64,000 bases of DNA from Stappia sp. ES.058 (GTDB lineage Bacteria; Pseudomonadota; Alphaproteobacteria; Rhizobiales; Stappiaceae), in NCBI RefSeq assembly GCF_900105595.1, contig NZ_LT629784.1, positions 372,001-436,000 of the forward strand. The letters run 5' to 3'. The notes beneath the pieces were generated by a model. It had not been told where the DNA came from, did not search any database, and saw nothing but the letters and a program-made list of their open reading frames with translations. Below, piece by piece: positions 46,688-56,790 of the stretch (position 1 is the stretch's first letter; each line of letters opens with the position of its first letter). The translations under genes and the position numbers were made by a program.

Positions 46688-46824
46688 TTGAAATCTCCGG
46701 ATTGAATGCGGGAATAACGAGGAGCGTTCGGCGACTGCCATGCTCCACCTGCCCACATAGGGTGTGACAGGGGCTGCGTCGAGACCCGGCGGCCACGCAG
46801 GGCTTGCGCAAAACGCGTGACGGG

Positions 46825-47664
46825 TCAGCGCGGGTCCAGCGTGTCGGCGTCGACGTCGTGTTCGACGGCGCCGGCGCCATTGACCAGCACGAAGGTGAGC
46901 GGCCGCCCCTGACCGGTGCGCGCCAGACCATGCGTGGAAAGAGCGAAGACGGCCCGTGTGCCGTCGCGCTCGACCAGACGCGGCACCTCGTTGTAGGACC
47001 CGTCCGCTCCTTGCGCGAAAAGGTCGACATCCAGATTGCCGCCGGCGAGCGCAACCTCGACGGTCAGCATGCGCTCTCCGCTGTCGTCCTGCGGCCCGGC
47101 AACGATCCGGGAGATGCGTGGCGGCGTGTCGTTTTGCCTTTTCGGCATGGAAAGACGCGCGCTGGTGATTGCCATGCGGTGCTGCAGCGTGTCGGCGGCG
47201 GGCGGGATTTCCAGCGACAGCGACGCCTGCGCCGGGACGCAGATATCGCTGCACACGCCGAACAGGACATCGGCGGCAAGCGTTGCCGTGCCGTCGACAT
47301 CCGTCAGCGTGAAATCGACCGGCAGGACCACACGATCCTTGTAGACGATCGAGGTGGAGGTGCCGTCATCGTATCGCTCGGGCGCGGGATACCCGAGCCG
47401 GACGTCCGTCAAGCCGACCGAGCGGCTGAAGTCGGCGTTGGTCGGAATGCCCGCCTCGCCGGGAAAGCGCCAGTAGGTGTGCCAGCCGGGCTCCAGCATG
47501 ATTTCGAGGGCGGCATCCGTGCGCTCCGGCGCGCCGGGAGCGCCGACCGCGATCAGCCGGACCTTGCCGCCGGTGACATTCTGCCAGTCGGTCTGGGAGG
47601 CATTGGCTGTCGAAGCCGCCGCAAGAAGTGCAAGTGCCGGCAGAAGGCGAAGGACGGAGATCAT
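46825..47664 (-). CDS. Periplasmic DsbD-alpha (DsbC/thiol:disulfide interchange N-domain)-like protein
   Basis: A 279-residue secreted protein with a signal peptide (VLRLLPALALLAAASTANA). The domain resembles the N-terminal domain of DsbD (PF11412 type): GWHTYWRFPGEAGIP, YKDRVVLPVDFTL and the paired cysteines VLFGVCSDICVPAQASL. Unlike DsbD there is no membrane part and no thioredoxin domain, so it needs an external electron donor or acts as a copper/thiol binding protein. It is divergent from yqgE. Confidence 0.85.
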   Translation of the reverse strand: MISVLRLLPALALLAAASTANASQTDWQNVTGGKVRLIAVGAPGAPERTDAALEIMLEPGWHTYWRFPGEAGIPTNADFSRSVGLTDVRLGYPAPERYDDGTSTSIVYKDRVVLPVDFTLTDVDGTATLAADVLFGVCSDICVPAQASLSLEIPPAADTLQHRMAITSARLSMPKRQNDTPPRISRIVAGPQDDSGERMLTVEVALAGGNLDVDLFAQGADGSYNEVPRLVERDGTRAVFALSTHGLARTGQGRPLTFVLVNGAGAVEHDVDADTLDPR

Positions 47665-47984
47665 GGAGTGTGGCCCTGACGAGATGATCAGGGATCACTG
47701 TTGCCGCAAAAACCGGGGCCGGTCTACCGCAGCCCCGACCAAATTCGCGTGATTGACCGTGTGATCCGTGGCCTCTGCGGAGCCGGGGAAACAGGAAGCG
47801 GTTAACATTCGCCCGGAGGCGGCGTACAGTCGACCGTGTTGAAATGCCGGTATGGCGGGACGTCACCGGACGACCGCCGAGCTCGCCATTTTCGACAAGT
47901 CGGCGCCGGCCGGTCGTTCACCGTCGTGCGGGCCGGCAGGCGAATGTGCAAGAATGCCAATGGACACATGTGACGCGGGACGAA
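47665..47984. other. Divergent promoter region between the DsbD-alpha-like gene and yqgE
   Basis: About 320 bp. There is no recognisable gene. Promoter elements for both directions are expected, but I see no certain operator. Confidence 0.5.
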
Positions 47985-48572
47985 ATGACGGACAGTGATT
48001 TTCTGACGGGCCGGTTGCTGATTGCCATGCCGCAGATGGCCGACGAGCGGTTCGCGCATGCCGTCGTTTACCTGTGCTCCCATTCGACCGACGGGGCGAT
48101 GGGGATCGTCGTGAACCAGCCTGCGGCCAATCTGACCTTTCCAGACCTCCTGCGCCAGCTCGATCTCATTCCCGAGGCGGCGGATATCGTTCTTCCGAGC
48201 CTGGCAACGCGCATGCAGGTGCATCGCGGCGGACCGGTCGAGACCGGTCGCGGCTTCGTTCTGCATTCTCAGGATTTCATCATCGACAATTCCACGATGC
48301 TCATCGAGGACGGCATCTGCCTGACGGCGACGCTCGACATCCTGCGCGCCATCGCGGAAGGGCGCGGGCCGAGCGAGGCCATGCTGGCGCTCGGATATGC
48401 CGGCTGGGGTGCGGGACAGCTGGAAACGGAGATCCAGGAAAACGGCTGGATCATCGCGCCTGCGGATCCCGCGATCCTGTTCGACCGCGCGGTCGAGAGC
48501 AAATGGGATCGGGCGCTTGCCAAACTCGGCATCAGTCCCGGCATGCTTTCAAGCGAAGCCGGGCACGCCTGA
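47985..48572 (+). CDS. yqgE: YqgE/AlgH family protein
   Basis: A 195-residue DUF179 protein. It has the N-terminal [40 protein letters not shown], then [20 protein letters not shown] and [20 protein letters not shown]. The fold is known, but the biochemical role is unclear; AlgH affects alginate regulation in Pseudomonas. The frame is open upstream from 47844. ATG 47985 matches the family start. Confidence 0.92.
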   Translation: MTDSDFLTGRLLIAMPQMADERFAHAVVYLCSHSTDGAMGIVVNQPAANLTFPDLLRQLDLIPEAADIVLPSLATRMQVHRGGPVETGRGFVLHSQDFIIDNSTMLIEDGICLTATLDILRAIAEGRGPSEAMLALGYAGWGAGQLETEIQENGWIIAPADPAILFDRAVESKWDRALAKLGISPGMLSSEAGHA

Positions 48573-48921
48573 TCCATTCGAGCCTCCGTCAATGCGCTTG
48601 CCCGTTCCGGGCCGGAGAGATAGTGTGCGCGATGGTCCGCCGGGCACGCCGGCCGGCGACCGGACGCCGGTATCCTTGACGAAAGGGGCTGGGCGGACGG
48701 GCGCTTGCAGGTGCCATATTTGCGGGTTTCCGGAAAGCTGCGGGTGCGCGGCACGGTGAGGCCGCCAAACGTCAAGCGACGATCCGCCGTCAGTCGGCTG
48801 CGGGTCACACTCCACCGGGCTGGAAAAGCCTGGTGACAGCGGGCCGGTCTTCCGTGGCGGAGGGCGGTGCGCAGGGCGCGTATCGACCGCCCGGACGATC
48901 GAACTGGAGGACGTCGCCACC
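48573..48921. other. Gap between yqgE and thrC
   Basis: About 350 bp of GC-rich sequence with several small dyads (CGCCGGCCGGCGACCGGACG near 48646). No gene is recognised. It presumably holds the thrC promoter. Confidence 0.5.
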
Positions 48922-50331
48922 GTGAAATACGTCAGTACGAGGGGCGAGGCCCCTGAGCTGGGCTTTGCAGATGTTCTTCTGACCGGGCTTGCCGCCGACG
49001 GCGGGCTCTATGTGCCGAAATCCTGGCCGGGTCTGTCGCGCGAGACCATCGCGGGTTTTGCCGGCAAGCCTTATGCCGAGGTCGCCGAGGCGGTGATCGC
49101 GCCTTTCGTGGGCGACGACATTCCCCGCGCGACCCTGTCGGAAATGATCCGCGAGGCCTATGCCGGTTTCCGCCATCCGGCGGTGACGCCGCTGGTGCAA
49201 CTGGCGCCGAACCGCTTCGTGATGGAGCTCTTCCACGGCCCGACGCTCGCCTTCAAGGATGTCGCCATGCAGCTGCTCGGGCGGCTGATGGACCACGTTC
49301 TCGCCGAGCGCGGGCAACGCGCCACCATCGTCGGCGCGACCTCGGGAGACACGGGCGGCGCGGCCATCGAGGCGTTTCGCGGGCGCGAACGCACCGACAT
49401 CTTCATCCTGTTTCCCGACGGGCGCGTGTCCGACGTGCAGCGCCGCCAGATGACGACGCCGACGGAAAGCAACGTCCACACGCTGTCGCTGTCGGGCACC
49501 TTCGACGACTGCCAGACCATTGTGAAGGGCATGTTCACCCATGCAGCCTTCCGCGACCGGGTGCAGCTCGCCGGCGTCAACTCGATCAACTGGGCGCGCA
49601 TCGTCGCCCAGGTCGTCTATTATTTTGTCGCGGGTGCGGTACTTGGCGCGCCCCACCGGCCCGTTTCCTTCACCGTGCCGACCGGTAATTTCGGCGATAT
49701 CTTCGCAGGCTTCGTCGCAGCAAAGATGGGCCTGCCGATCGAGCGGCTGGTGATCGCCACCAATTCCAACGACATTCTCACCCGCACGCTTGAAAGCGGC
49801 GCCTATGAGACGCGCGGCGTGATGCCGACCATCGCGCCGTCGATGGACATCCAGATCTCGTCGAACTTCGAGCGGTTGCTCCATGATGTGCACGGGCACG
49901 ACGGCGGCGAGATCCGCCGGCTGATGGCCCGTCTTGGCCAGTCGGGCGGCTTCACGCTCGCCGCGCCGGCGCTTGAGGCGATCCGGGAGCGCTTCGACGC
50001 CGGACGCGCCAGCGAGGCGGAGATTTCCGCGACCATCGCGCGCACGCTGAAGGAGAGCGGCTATCTGCTCGATCCGCATACGGCGATCGGTCTGCATGTG
50101 GCCGAACACCGTCCGGCCGGTTCTGCGCCCATGGTGGTGCTTGCGACCGCCCATCCGGCGAAGTTCCCGGACGCGGTGGAGGCGGCCTGCGGTGTGCGGC
50201 CCGCCCTGCCACCGACGCTCGCGCCGATGATGCAGGCGGCGGAACGCTTCGAACGTCTCGATGCGACACGCGAAAGCGTCGAGGCGCATATTCTTTCCAC
50301 GGCCCGCGCGGTCGGACTGGAGGTTGGCTGA
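48922..50331 (+). CDS. thrC: Threonine synthase
   Basis: A 469-residue PLP enzyme converting O-phosphohomoserine to threonine. The N-terminus MKYVSTRGEAPELGFADVLL is typical of the long class. The PLP lysine is Lys112 in GPTLAFKDVAMQ, and the phosphate-binding loop is GATSGDTGGAAIEAF. The start is GTG 48922. Its stop overlaps the ATG of the M16 peptidase gene. The thrB gene (55766-56731) is separate and on the other strand. Confidence 0.96.
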   Translation: MKYVSTRGEAPELGFADVLLTGLAADGGLYVPKSWPGLSRETIAGFAGKPYAEVAEAVIAPFVGDDIPRATLSEMIREAYAGFRHPAVTPLVQLAPNRFVMELFHGPTLAFKDVAMQLLGRLMDHVLAERGQRATIVGATSGDTGGAAIEAFRGRERTDIFILFPDGRVSDVQRRQMTTPTESNVHTLSLSGTFDDCQTIVKGMFTHAAFRDRVQLAGVNSINWARIVAQVVYYFVAGAVLGAPHRPVSFTVPTGNFGDIFAGFVAAKMGLPIERLVIATNSNDILTRTLESGAYETRGVMPTIAPSMDIQISSNFERLLHDVHGHDGGEIRRLMARLGQSGGFTLAAPALEAIRERFDAGRASEAEISATIARTLKESGYLLDPHTAIGLHVAEHRPAGSAPMVVLATAHPAKFPDAVEAACGVRPALPPTLAPMMQAAERFERLDATRESVEAHILSTARAVGLEVG

Positions 50332-51614
50332 TGAATGTACGCACGACCCGGCTCGAAAACGGCCTGAGGGTCGTGACGGACACGATGCCCCACCTGCGCA
50401 CCGCTGCATTGGGGGTCTGGGTCGAGGCGGGGTCGCGCTCCGAACTGCCGGAGCAGAACGGCATCACCCATCTTCTGGAACACATGGCCTTCAAGGGCAC
50501 GGCGACCCGCTCTGCCCGCCGGATTGCCGAGGAGATCGAGGCGGTCGGCGGTGAACTGAACGCGGCGACCAGCGTCGAGCACACCAATTATCATGCGCGC
50601 GTTCTGGCCGAGGATGTCCCTCTCGCCGTCGACATGATCGCCGACATTCTCCAGAACTCGGCCTTCGACGAGGAGGAGCTGGCGCGCGAGAAGCACGTGA
50701 TCCTGCAGGAACTCGGGGCGGCCCATGACACGCCCGACGACAAGGTCTTCGACCAGTTCCAGGAGACCGCCTGGGCCCGCCAGGCGATCGGCCGGCCGAT
50801 TCTGGGCACCCGCGAAACGGTGATGAGCTTCACGCCGGATGATTTGAGAGCCTATCTCGCCGACAACTACCGGGGCGACAACATGGTGTTGGCGGCGGCC
50901 GGCGCGGTCGATCACGATGCGCTGGTCGAACTTGCCAGGGACCGCTTCGGCGGCCTGTCGTCCAAGGCCACGCCCGACCTTGCGCCGGCGCATTACACCG
51001 GCGGCACCGGGCGCATCGAGCGCGACCTGATGGAGGTGCAACTCGTGCTCGGCTTTCAGGGGCAGCCCTACAAGGCGCCGGACTACTATGCCATTCAGGT
51101 TCTGGCCTCCGTCATGGGCGGGGGCATGTCCTCACGCCTGTTCCAGGAAATCCGCGAGCGTCTGGGCCTGTGCTACGCGATCTATTCCTTTCACTGGGCG
51201 TTTCGCGACACAGGCGTCTTCGCCATTCACGCAGCAACCGGCGAGGAGGATGTGGCAGAGCTGTTTCCGGCGCTGATGGAGGAGCTTGCGGGCGCGGCCG
51301 CCGGCATCGCCCAGGACGATCTCGACCGTGCCAAGGCGCAGATCCGCGCCGGCCTGATGATGTCGCTGGAAAGCCCCGCCGCGCGCGCCGGACAGATCGC
51401 CCGGCAGTTGATGATCCACGATCATGTCATGTCGCTTGAGGAAATTCAGGCGCGCATCGATAGGGTGACGCTCGACTGCCTCAAGCGGGTGGCGGCCACG
51501 ACCTTCGCCACCGCGCCGACCCTGTCGACGGTGGGGCCGGCCAGTGTGGTCCTCAGCGCCGACGACGTCGCGCAAAGCCTCGGTCACCGGCTGGCACGGG
51601 CCGTTGGCGCCTGA
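50331..51614 (+). CDS. M16-family zinc metallopeptidase (mitochondrial-processing-peptidase-like)
   Basis: A 427-residue peptidase with the inverted zinc motif HLLEH (residues 47-51, ITHLLEHMAFKGT), a downstream acidic region (EEIEAVGGELNAATSVEHTN) and the second-domain GGGMSSRLFQEIRERLGLCY loop. These bacterial enzymes are the closest kin of mitochondrial MPP-beta. Translation is coupled to thrC by a one-base stop-start overlap (TGATG). Confidence 0.94.
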   Translation: MNVRTTRLENGLRVVTDTMPHLRTAALGVWVEAGSRSELPEQNGITHLLEHMAFKGTATRSARRIAEEIEAVGGELNAATSVEHTNYHARVLAEDVPLAVDMIADILQNSAFDEEELAREKHVILQELGAAHDTPDDKVFDQFQETAWARQAIGRPILGTRETVMSFTPDDLRAYLADNYRGDNMVLAAAGAVDHDALVELARDRFGGLSSKATPDLAPAHYTGGTGRIERDLMEVQLVLGFQGQPYKAPDYYAIQVLASVMGGGMSSRLFQEIRERLGLCYAIYSFHWAFRDTGVFAIHAATGEEDVAELFPALMEELAGAAAGIAQDDLDRAKAQIRAGLMMSLESPAARAGQIARQLMIHDHVMSLEEIQARIDRVTLDCLKRVAATTFATAPTLSTVGPASVVLSADDVAQSLGHRLARAVGA

Positions 51615-51631
51615 TCGAAACGGAGACCGGC

Positions 51632-52318
51632 ATGTCGTTTCTGCGGGGTCTCGGAGGACAGGAAGCGGCGCGGATTCTGGCGGGCGAGGGGGTGCGTCTG
51701 CGCGCGCCCGCCCCCCATGATCACGCGGACTGGGCGCGCCTGCGCGAGGACAGCCGTGCGTTTCTGCAGCCCTGGGAGCCGCTTTGGGCGCGCGACGAAC
51801 TGACCCGCCCCGCCTTCCGCCGACGCCTGCGCCGCTACGCCCGCGAAATGCGGGACGACCGCGCCTATCCGTTCTTCATCTTTCGCGCTGAGGATGACGC
51901 GCTTGTCGGGGGCGCGACCCTTTCGAACCTGCGCCGGGGCGTCGCGCAGACCTGCGCCCTGGGCTACTGGATGGGCGCACCCTATGCGGGGCGGGGCTAT
52001 ATGACCGCCGCCGTTCGCGTCTTGGTCGGATTCGCCTTCGGAGAGCTTGCGCTGCACCGGGTCGAGGCGGCCTGCCTGCCGCACAACGAGGCGTCCCGAC
52101 GCCTCCTTGAAAAGGCCGGATTTCAGGTCGAAGGCTTTGCCCGCCGGTATCTGCGCATCGCAGGCGACTGGCAGGACCATGTACTTTTCGCCCGCCTTTC
52201 CAGCGATCCCGATCCTGTCGTGGATGGTCGTGAGGCTCCGGCCCGTCTGACGCCGGTGTGGCGGGGGCAGGGTGTGCGACCCCTCGGCCAGCCCGGCGGC
52301 CAGAAAGAAATCTTGTGA
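51632..52318 (+). CDS. GNAT N-acetyltransferase (RimJ/RimL type)
   Basis: A 228-residue acetyltransferase. The acetyl-CoA motif is WMGAPYAGRGYMTAAVRVLV, followed by ALHRVEAACLPHNEASRRLL and EKAGFQVEGFARRYLRIAG. This is the RimJ-like group that acetylates N-termini of ribosomal proteins or small molecules. The C-terminus continues some 30 residues past the core (ARLTPVWRGQGVRPLG). It is 17 bp after the peptidase and one base before the EAL-domain gene. Confidence 0.9.
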   Translation: MSFLRGLGGQEAARILAGEGVRLRAPAPHDHADWARLREDSRAFLQPWEPLWARDELTRPAFRRRLRRYAREMRDDRAYPFFIFRAEDDALVGGATLSNLRRGVAQTCALGYWMGAPYAGRGYMTAAVRVLVGFAFGELALHRVEAACLPHNEASRRLLEKAGFQVEGFARRYLRIAGDWQDHVLFARLSSDPDPVVDGREAPARLTPVWRGQGVRPLGQPGGQKEIL

Positions 52319-52319
52319 G

Positions 52320-55262
52320 ATGGTACGGATGCCGATATGTGTCCGCGACATCGTTAGGGCAAAATCTCAGCGGGTAATACGGTTGCGTTTCCTGAAAGTT
52401 TTCCTCCTCGCGCTCACAGCGTGGCTTGCCACTTTGGCTCCGGTCGCCGCGCTGGAGGCTGTCGAGGTGCCCGCGAACGCCGATGCGATCGACCTCACGT
52501 CCGCCGTGGATCTCTACGCGGGCACCGGGGCGAGCCTGCAGGTTTCGACGGCGCCCGGCGCCGACGGCATCGTGCGCCGCATCGAGGTGAATTCCCGCGA
52601 CGATGAAAACACCAGCTGGGCGGTCTTCGCGCTGTCGAACCCCGGCGACGAACAGATCGACCGCCTGATCGTCGCGCCGTTCTTTCAGCTTGTCGGATCG
52701 CGGCTGATCTGGCCGGACCTCGGTGCGTCGCGCATTGCCTCGATTACGCCCAGCCAGGGCATTGCCCCGGAGCGCCAGTCGAGCCAGGAGGCGGATGTCT
52801 TTCTCGTCACGCTCGATCCCGGTGCCGTGGTCACCTATGTGGTTGAGCTGAGAACCGAAAACCTCCCGCAGATCCGCTTGTGGGAGCCGGATGTCTACAA
52901 GGACACGGTCAACGCCTATACGCTTTATCGCGGCATTATTCTGGGCATTTCCGGCCTTCTGGCGCTGTTCCTGACCATCCTATTCGTGGTCAAGGGAACC
53001 ATCATGTTCCCGGCGACGGCCACGCTTGCGTGGTCGGTGCTGGCCTATCTGACCATCGACTTCGGCTTCTGGAACAAGGTGCTGCAAATCACGCCGGGCG
53101 ACGAGCAGCTCTACCGCGCTTGCGCGGAGGTTGCCCTTGCCGCCAGCCTGATCATCTTTCTCTACGCCTATCTCAACCTGAACCGCTGGCACATCCGCTA
53201 CTCCCACCTGGCGCTGGCGACGCTGATCCTGGTGCTCGGCCTCCTGGGCGTCGCGGTCTGGGATCCGTCTGTCGCCGCCGGCATTGCCCGTATCTCGCTC
53301 GGCATCATCGGTGTGCTGGGCTTTGCGATCATCGTCGCCCTGGTGGCGCAGGGTTACGACCGGGCGATCATGCTCGTGCCCACGTGGGTGTTGTTGCTGT
53401 CGTGGCTTGTCGGCGCGGGCATGACGGTTACGGGTGCGCTCGCCAATGACATCGTGCAGCCGGCGCTCGCGGGCGGGCTGGTGCTGGTGGTGCTCCTGAT
53501 CGGCTTCACGGTGATGCAGCATGCCTTCGCCGGCGGCGCCATCGCGCAGGGGCTGATTTCGGATGTGGAACGGCGCGCCCTGGCGCTGACCGGCTGCGGC
53601 GACATTATCTGGGACTGGGACATAGACCGCGACCGCATCTCCACCGGCAACGAGGTGGAAGAACTGCTTGGCCTCAAGCAGGGGCTTCTCGAAGGGCCGG
53701 CACGTGACTGGCTCGATATCCTTCACCCGCAGGATCGCGACACGTTCCGCGGCACGCTGGACGCGGTCATCGATCAGCGCCGCGGCCGCATCTCGCAGGC
53801 TTTCCGCCTGCGGTCCGAGGATGGACACTATCGCTGGTTTCGCCTGCGCGCGCGCCCGATTATCGGCTCCGATGGCGAGGTGATCCGCTGCGTCGGCACG
53901 CTGCTCGACATCACCGAACAGAAGGTGACGGAGGAGCGGCTGTTGCATGATGCGGTGCATGACAATCTGACGGGACTGCCGAACCGAGAGCTTTTCCTCG
54001 ACCGCCTTCAGGCGGCGCTTGCCCGTGCACGTGCGGAAGGATTGGCGCGCCCGTCGGTGTTGATGATCGATCTCGACCGCTTCAAGCAGGTCAATGATTC
54101 AATCGGCCTGTCGGCCGGCGACAGCATCCTGTTGACGGTCGCACGCCGGATCTCGCGTCAACTCAAGCCTCAGGATGCGCTCGCACGATTGAGCGGCGAC
54201 ACCTATGGGCTGCTGCTTCTGTCAGAGCCCTCGGCCGACCGTGTGGCGACCTTTGCCGACGCCATTCGCAGGGCGGTGCGTTCCCCGATCACATTCGGCG
54301 ATCAGGAAGTCTTTCTCACCTCTTCGGTCGGCATCGCCATCTATGAGGGAAATGACAGCGAGGTCGGCGCACCCGAGATGATGCGCGAGGCCGATGTCGC
54401 AATGAACCATGCCAAGCGCATGGGCGGCGACCGCGTCGAGGTGTTCCGCCCCTCGCTTCAGTCCAGCGGTGCGAGCCGGGTCGAACTGGAAGCGGATCTG
54501 CGCAAGGCGCTCAACACCGACGGGATCACGGTATTCTACCAGCCGATCGTGCGTCTGGCGGACCGGTCCATCGCAGGCTTCGAGGTTCTGGCGCGCTGGA
54601 ATCACCCGCGCCGCGGGGCGATCTCGCCGACGGAGTTCATCCCCATCGCCGAACAGTCGGGCCTGATCAACGAGTTGGGTCTCTTCGTGCTCGACCGCAG
54701 CGCGCGACAATTGTCGGAGTGGCAGTCGAAGTTTCGGGTCCCCGTTCCCCATTTCATCAGCGTCAACGTGTCGTCGCTGCAACTCCTGCGGCATGAGTTG
54801 ATCAATGACGTGAAACAGGTGCTGTCGCGCTCCTCGCTGGAGCCGGGAACGCTGAAGCTGGAACTCACCGAATCCGTGGTGATGGCCAATCCGGAATACT
54901 CCGCGCGCATGCTGGAGCGGCTGCGCGCGCTCGGTGCCGGCTTGTCGCTGGACGACTTCGGCACAGGCTACTCCTCGCTCAGCTATCTGCAGCGCTTCCG
55001 CTTCGACACCATCAAGGTCGACCAGTCCTTCGTGCGGCCGAATGGTCGCAGTGCGCGGCCGGTGATCCTGCGCTCGATTATCGCACTCGGGCACGACCTC
55101 GGCATGCAGGTGGTGGCGGAAGGCGCGGAGACGGAGTCGGATTCGCTGGAGTTGCATCAGCTCGGCTGCGAATTCGCGCAAGGCTTCCTCTACGGTCAGC
55201 CGATGGAAGCTTCCGAGGCGACGAAGCTGCTTCAGGCGGAGATGGAAGCGCTCAGCGTCTGA
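52320..55262 (+). CDS. 7TM-DISM sensor with PAS, degenerate GGDEF and EAL domains
   Basis: A 980-residue inner-membrane c-di-GMP protein. A signal/anchor (24-45) and a periplasmic beta-rich domain (46-190, 7TMR-DISM-like) precede seven membrane helices (about 203-400). A PAS domain follows (about 415-535, WDWDIDRDRISTGNEVEELLG). The GGDEF domain at 545-710 has SGDTY (625-629) instead of the catalytic GGDEF, so cyclase activity is unlikely. The EAL domain (715-975) keeps EVLARW (Glu755), ELTESVVM, LDDFGTGYSSLSYLQ, IKVDQSFV and AEGAETE, so c-di-GMP hydrolysis is expected. The start is ATG 52320; the frame is open from 52272. Confidence 0.9.
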   Translation: MVRMPICVRDIVRAKSQRVIRLRFLKVFLLALTAWLATLAPVAALEAVEVPANADAIDLTSAVDLYAGTGASLQVSTAPGADGIVRRIEVNSRDDENTSWAVFALSNPGDEQIDRLIVAPFFQLVGSRLIWPDLGASRIASITPSQGIAPERQSSQEADVFLVTLDPGAVVTYVVELRTENLPQIRLWEPDVYKDTVNAYTLYRGIILGISGLLALFLTILFVVKGTIMFPATATLAWSVLAYLTIDFGFWNKVLQITPGDEQLYRACAEVALAASLIIFLYAYLNLNRWHIRYSHLALATLILVLGLLGVAVWDPSVAAGIARISLGIIGVLGFAIIVALVAQGYDRAIMLVPTWVLLLSWLVGAGMTVTGALANDIVQPALAGGLVLVVLLIGFTVMQHAFAGGAIAQGLISDVERRALALTGCGDIIWDWDIDRDRISTGNEVEELLGLKQGLLEGPARDWLDILHPQDRDTFRGTLDAVIDQRRGRISQAFRLRSEDGHYRWFRLRARPIIGSDGEVIRCVGTLLDITEQKVTEERLLHDAVHDNLTGLPNRELFLDRLQAALARARAEGLARPSVLMIDLDRFKQVNDSIGLSAGDSILLTVARRISRQLKPQDALARLSGDTYGLLLLSEPSADRVATFADAIRRAVRSPITFGDQEVFLTSSVGIAIYEGNDSEVGAPEMMREADVAMNHAKRMGGDRVEVFRPSLQSSGASRVELEADLRKALNTDGITVFYQPIVRLADRSIAGFEVLARWNHPRRGAISPTEFIPIAEQSGLINELGLFVLDRSARQLSEWQSKFRVPVPHFISVNVSSLQLLRHELINDVKQVLSRSSLEPGTLKLELTESVVMANPEYSARMLERLRALGAGLSLDDFGTGYSSLSYLQRFRFDTIKVDQSFVRPNGRSARPVILRSIIALGHDLGMQVVAEGAETESDSLELHQLGCEFAQGFLYGQPMEASEATKLLQAEMEALSV

Positions 55263-55310
55263 CACGCGCTCCAAACGGTGGATGCGGTCCGGCGGGTGCG
55301 CCCGACGCGC

Positions 55311-55769
55311 TCAGCCCTTGAACGGCGCCATGCCGCGCCGCGCAAGCTCGTCGGCGCGTTCGTTGTCGTCGTGGCCGGCATGGCCCTTCACCCAGTGCCA
55401 GACCACTTCGTGGCGCTTGCGTGCCTCGTCCAGGCTTTGCCAGAGTTCCGCGTTCTTCACCGGCTTCTTGTCGGCGGTCTTCCAGTTGTTGCGCTTCCAG
55501 TTGTGCAGCCACTTGGTGATGCCGTCGCGCACATAAGTGCTGTCGGTGTGCAGATCCACCGCGCAGGGCCGTTTCAGCGCGTTCAACGCCTCGATCGCTG
55601 CCGTCAGTTCCATCCGGTTGTTGGTGGTCTGCGCCGCGCCGCCGCACAATTCGCGCTCATTGTCCCCGAAGCGCAGCAGCGCGCCCCAGCCGCCGGGCCC
55701 CGGATTGCCCGAGCAGGCGCCATCGGTGTGGATCGTCACGCGCGATGCGGTGTCGCTCACGCCGCTCAT
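55311..55769 (-). CDS. rnhA: Ribonuclease HI
   Basis: A 152-residue enzyme degrading RNA in RNA-DNA hybrids. The active-site carboxylates are Asp16 ([12 protein letters not shown]), Glu54 ([10 protein letters not shown]), Asp76 (LHTDSTYV) and Asp140 ([10 protein letters not shown]). The handle region with [15 protein letters not shown] is present. The ATG overlaps the thrB stop (ATGA). Confidence 0.96.
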   Translation of the reverse strand: MSGVSDTASRVTIHTDGACSGNPGPGGWGALLRFGDNERELCGGAAQTTNNRMELTAAIEALNALKRPCAVDLHTDSTYVRDGITKWLHNWKRNNWKTADKKPVKNAELWQSLDEARKRHEVVWHWVKGHAGHDDNERADELARRGMAPFKG

Positions 55770-56731
55770 CCCGTCAGGCCGTAATCGGTTGCGGTGGAAA
55801 CGCGCTGGTGGACGCGCAGCTTCTTCAGGTACTCGATCGGATCCTTCGGCGTCACCAGCGCGCCTTCGGGAACGCGCAGCCAGTCGTGCAGGCGGGTCAG
55901 AAGGAAGCGCAGGGCCGCGCCGCGTGCCAGCAGCGGCAGCGCATCGAATTCCGCCGGAGTGAAGGGCCGCACCGCGCGATAGGCATTCAGCAGAGCGCGC
56001 GCCTTGGTGACGTTGAAGGAGAGATCCGGCTCGAAGCACCAGGCATTCAGGCAGATCGCGACGTCGTAGGCGAAGGCGTCGTTGCAGGCGAAATAGAAGT
56101 CGATCAGGCCCGACAGCCGGTCGCCGAGAAAGAACACATTGTCGGGGAAAAGGTCCGCATGGATCACGCCGCCCGGCAGGTTGCGCGGCCAGTGAGCCTC
56201 CAGGTGATCGAGTTCGGCGGTCAGCTCATCGGCGAGCCCTTCGCTGATCGTGTCGGCCTGGTCGATGGAATCGGCCAGAAGCGGCCGCCAGCTGTCGACC
56301 GACAGGGTGTTTGTGCGGGTCATCCGGAAATTTGCGCCCGCGAGGTGGAATTCGGCCATCGCCTTTCCAAGGGCTGCGCAATGATCGCGCTTCGGACGGC
56401 GCACCCACATTCCGTCGAGAAAGGTGATGATCGCGGCCGGGCGGCCGGCGAGTTGGCCGAGCATCGCGCCGTCGCGCGCGGCGACCGGTGTCGGACAGGA
56501 GATGCCCTTGTCGGCGAGATGGCGCATCAACTCAATGAAGAAGGGAAGATCCGCCGGATCGACGCGCTTTTCATAAAGGGTGAGAATGAAATACCCGGCG
56601 TCCGTATGCAGCAGGAAGTTGGAGTTCTCGACCCCTTCCGCGATGCCCTTGCAGGCGAGCACGCCGCCGATATCGTATCCCGCGACGAAAGCGGCGAGCT
56701 CCTCGTCGGATACATCCGTGTAAACTGCCAT
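55766..56731 (-). CDS. thrB: Homoserine kinase (ThrB, APH-fold type)
   Basis: A 321-residue kinase of the type common in alphaproteobacteria, related to aminoglycoside phosphotransferases and not to GHMP kinases. It has [20 protein letters not shown], the catalytic loop [16 protein letters not shown] and the metal motif [20 protein letters not shown]. It makes the substrate of ThrC. The start ATG 56731 gives [16 protein letters not shown]. Confidence 0.94.
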   Translation of the reverse strand: MAVYTDVSDEELAAFVAGYDIGGVLACKGIAEGVENSNFLLHTDAGYFILTLYEKRVDPADLPFFIELMRHLADKGISCPTPVAARDGAMLGQLAGRPAAIITFLDGMWVRRPKRDHCAALGKAMAEFHLAGANFRMTRTNTLSVDSWRPLLADSIDQADTISEGLADELTAELDHLEAHWPRNLPGGVIHADLFPDNVFFLGDRLSGLIDFYFACNDAFAYDVAICLNAWCFEPDLSFNVTKARALLNAYRAVRPFTPAEFDALPLLARGAALRFLLTRLHDWLRVPEGALVTPKDPIEYLKKLRVHQRVSTATDYGLTG

Positions 56732-56790
56732 TTCTGTGTTGTTTCTTCTTGTCTGGATTGCAATTGGCGCGGATGCCGGGGCAGCCGGCC

